Made by a program: the position numbers and the translations under genes. Under the pieces are notes generated by a model. That model was not told the origin of the DNA, searched no databases, and saw nothing but the letters and a program-made list of their open reading frames with translations. Positions 5,411 to 5,894 of a stretch of 5,894 bases of DNA are shown here, piece after piece. The stretch is from Pseudomonadota bacterium (GTDB lineage Bacteria; Desulfobacterota; Desulfovibrionia; Desulfovibrionales; Desulfovibrionaceae): contig JAHJKV010000309.1 of the NCBI GenBank assembly GCA_018822065.1, forward strand, positions 1 to 5,894. Direction: 5' to 3'. Each line of letters opens with the position of its first letter. The stretch's first letter is position 1.

Positions 5411-5894
5411 ATGCCCCGTTGCGCTGGTTGCACCAAGGAAATCGAAGGCCAATACGTCCAGGCTCTGGGTCGCGACTGGCACCCAGAATGCTTCACCTGC
5501 GACATCTGCGGCATTGAACTGCAGGGTGGCTTTCATGAACACGAGGGCCGCAAGCTCTGCCCCTCCTGCTATGCCGAACGCTTTGCCCCCCGCTGCGCCA
5601 AGTGCGGCAAACCCATCACCGGACAGTACGCCACGGCCCTCGGCAGGACCTGGCACCCCGACTGCCTGCGTTGCACTGGTTGCAACAAGCTGCTTGAGGG
5701 CGAGTCCTTCCACGAAAACGACGGCAAACCCTATTGCACCGCCTGCTTTGCCGAACGCTTCCGCCCCCGCTGCACGGTCTGCGGTGCCTCGCTTAAAAAC
5801 AGATACAACGAAGACCCCTGGGGCAACGCCTATTGCCCCAGCCATGAAAAACGACCAGGGCTGTGCGACTACTGCGGCCGGGTCATGTGCGAAG
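5411..5894 (+). CDS. LIM-domain zinc-finger protein, possibly DA1-like peptidase (3' end outside window)
   Basis: The first 161 residues are visible and the frame is open at the edge. LIM 1 has zinc ligands C4, C7, H24, C27, C30, C33, C50 and C53. LIM 2 has C62, C65, H82, C85, C88, C91, C109 and C112. Both match C-x2-C-x16-H-x2-C-x2-C-x2-C-x16/17-C-x2-C. A third, divergent finger follows: C121-x2-C124, then C142-P-S-H145-E and C152-x2-C155-G-R157, with C160 just before the edge. The linkers CYAERFAPRC and CFAERFRPRC show internal duplication. LIM domains mediate protein contacts and are rare in bacteria. The third segment resembles the LIM-like region of plant DA1, which precedes an HExxH metallopeptidase; that domain would lie beyond the window, so catalysis is unproven. 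The protein looks cytoplasmic, with no signal peptide. ATG 5390 and 5393 are in frame and could add six or seven residues; 5411 starts right at LIM 1. No clear promoter or terminator separates it from the receiver gene. Confidence 0.9.
   Translation, partial: MPRCAGCTKEIEGQYVQALGRDWHPECFTCDICGIELQGGFHEHEGRKLCPSCYAERFAPRCAKCGKPITGQYATALGRTWHPDCLRCTGCNKLLEGESFHENDGKPYCTACFAERFRPRCTVCGASLKNRYNEDPWGNAYCPSHEKRPGLCDYCGRVMCE

Noticed and set aside
4766..5845. Long open frame on the minus strand, 359 codons
   Set aside because: It is antisense to the receiver and LIM genes, whose catalytic and zinc-binding motifs are unmistakable on the plus strand. The frame is open only because of GC-rich codon bias, and its translation is low-complexity Ala/Gly/Val.
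1..5894. Search for tRNA, rRNA, CRISPR arrays, insertion-sequence ends or attachment sites
   Set aside because: No cloverleaf, rRNA-like stretch, regularly spaced repeat, transposase motif or long terminal inverted repeat was seen. Almost all bases are accounted for by the five genes and short spacers.

Overview
This 5.9 kb window holds five protein-coding genes, all of them signalling or regulatory, and two are cut by the window edges. GC content looks high. The overall picture is a motile bacterium of the Desulfovibrio type (Desulfovibrionales): a chemoreceptor with a linker-tethered acidic C-terminal tail, an NtrY-type kinase without NtrX, a TPR-PilZ protein, and a bacterial LIM-domain protein side by side. 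That taxonomic call is an inference from gene content and style, not from a marker gene.

Layout. Bases 2-1288 (+) encode the C-terminal two thirds or so of a methyl-accepting chemotaxis protein: two HAMP-like segments, the long signalling coiled coil, a Pro/Ala/Lys linker and a short acidic-aromatic tail. A strong intrinsic terminator follows at 1314-1340. Converging on it from the other strand is a 733-residue membrane histidine kinase of the NtrY type (3542-1341, -), whose stop codon touches the terminator's U-tract. A 177-bp divergent intergenic region follows. It carries a good sigma70-type promoter for the rightward gene and an 8-bp direct repeat near the predicted transcription start. 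The rightward genes are a 342-residue TPR-PilZ protein with both c-di-GMP-binding motifs (3720-4748), a 133-residue stand-alone response-regulator receiver (4898-5299), and the start of a LIM-domain protein that runs off the right edge (5411-5894).

How the genes may work together. The receptor, kinase, c-di-GMP effector and receiver domain cover chemotaxis, two-component and c-di-GMP signalling. The kinase has no adjacent cognate regulator and the receiver has no adjacent cognate kinase, so they are possible partners, but nothing in the sequence proves it.

The most interesting item is the right-edge gene. Its two canonical LIM zinc fingers are followed by a third, incomplete finger containing the C-P-S-H-E and C-x2-C-x-R pattern that I recall from plant DA1 proteins, where it precedes a zinc metallopeptidase domain. 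The window ends before any peptidase motif, so a bacterial DA1-like LIM peptidase is a prediction. There is no gene-free stretch over 300 bases. I saw no tRNA, rRNA, CRISPR array or insertion sequence.
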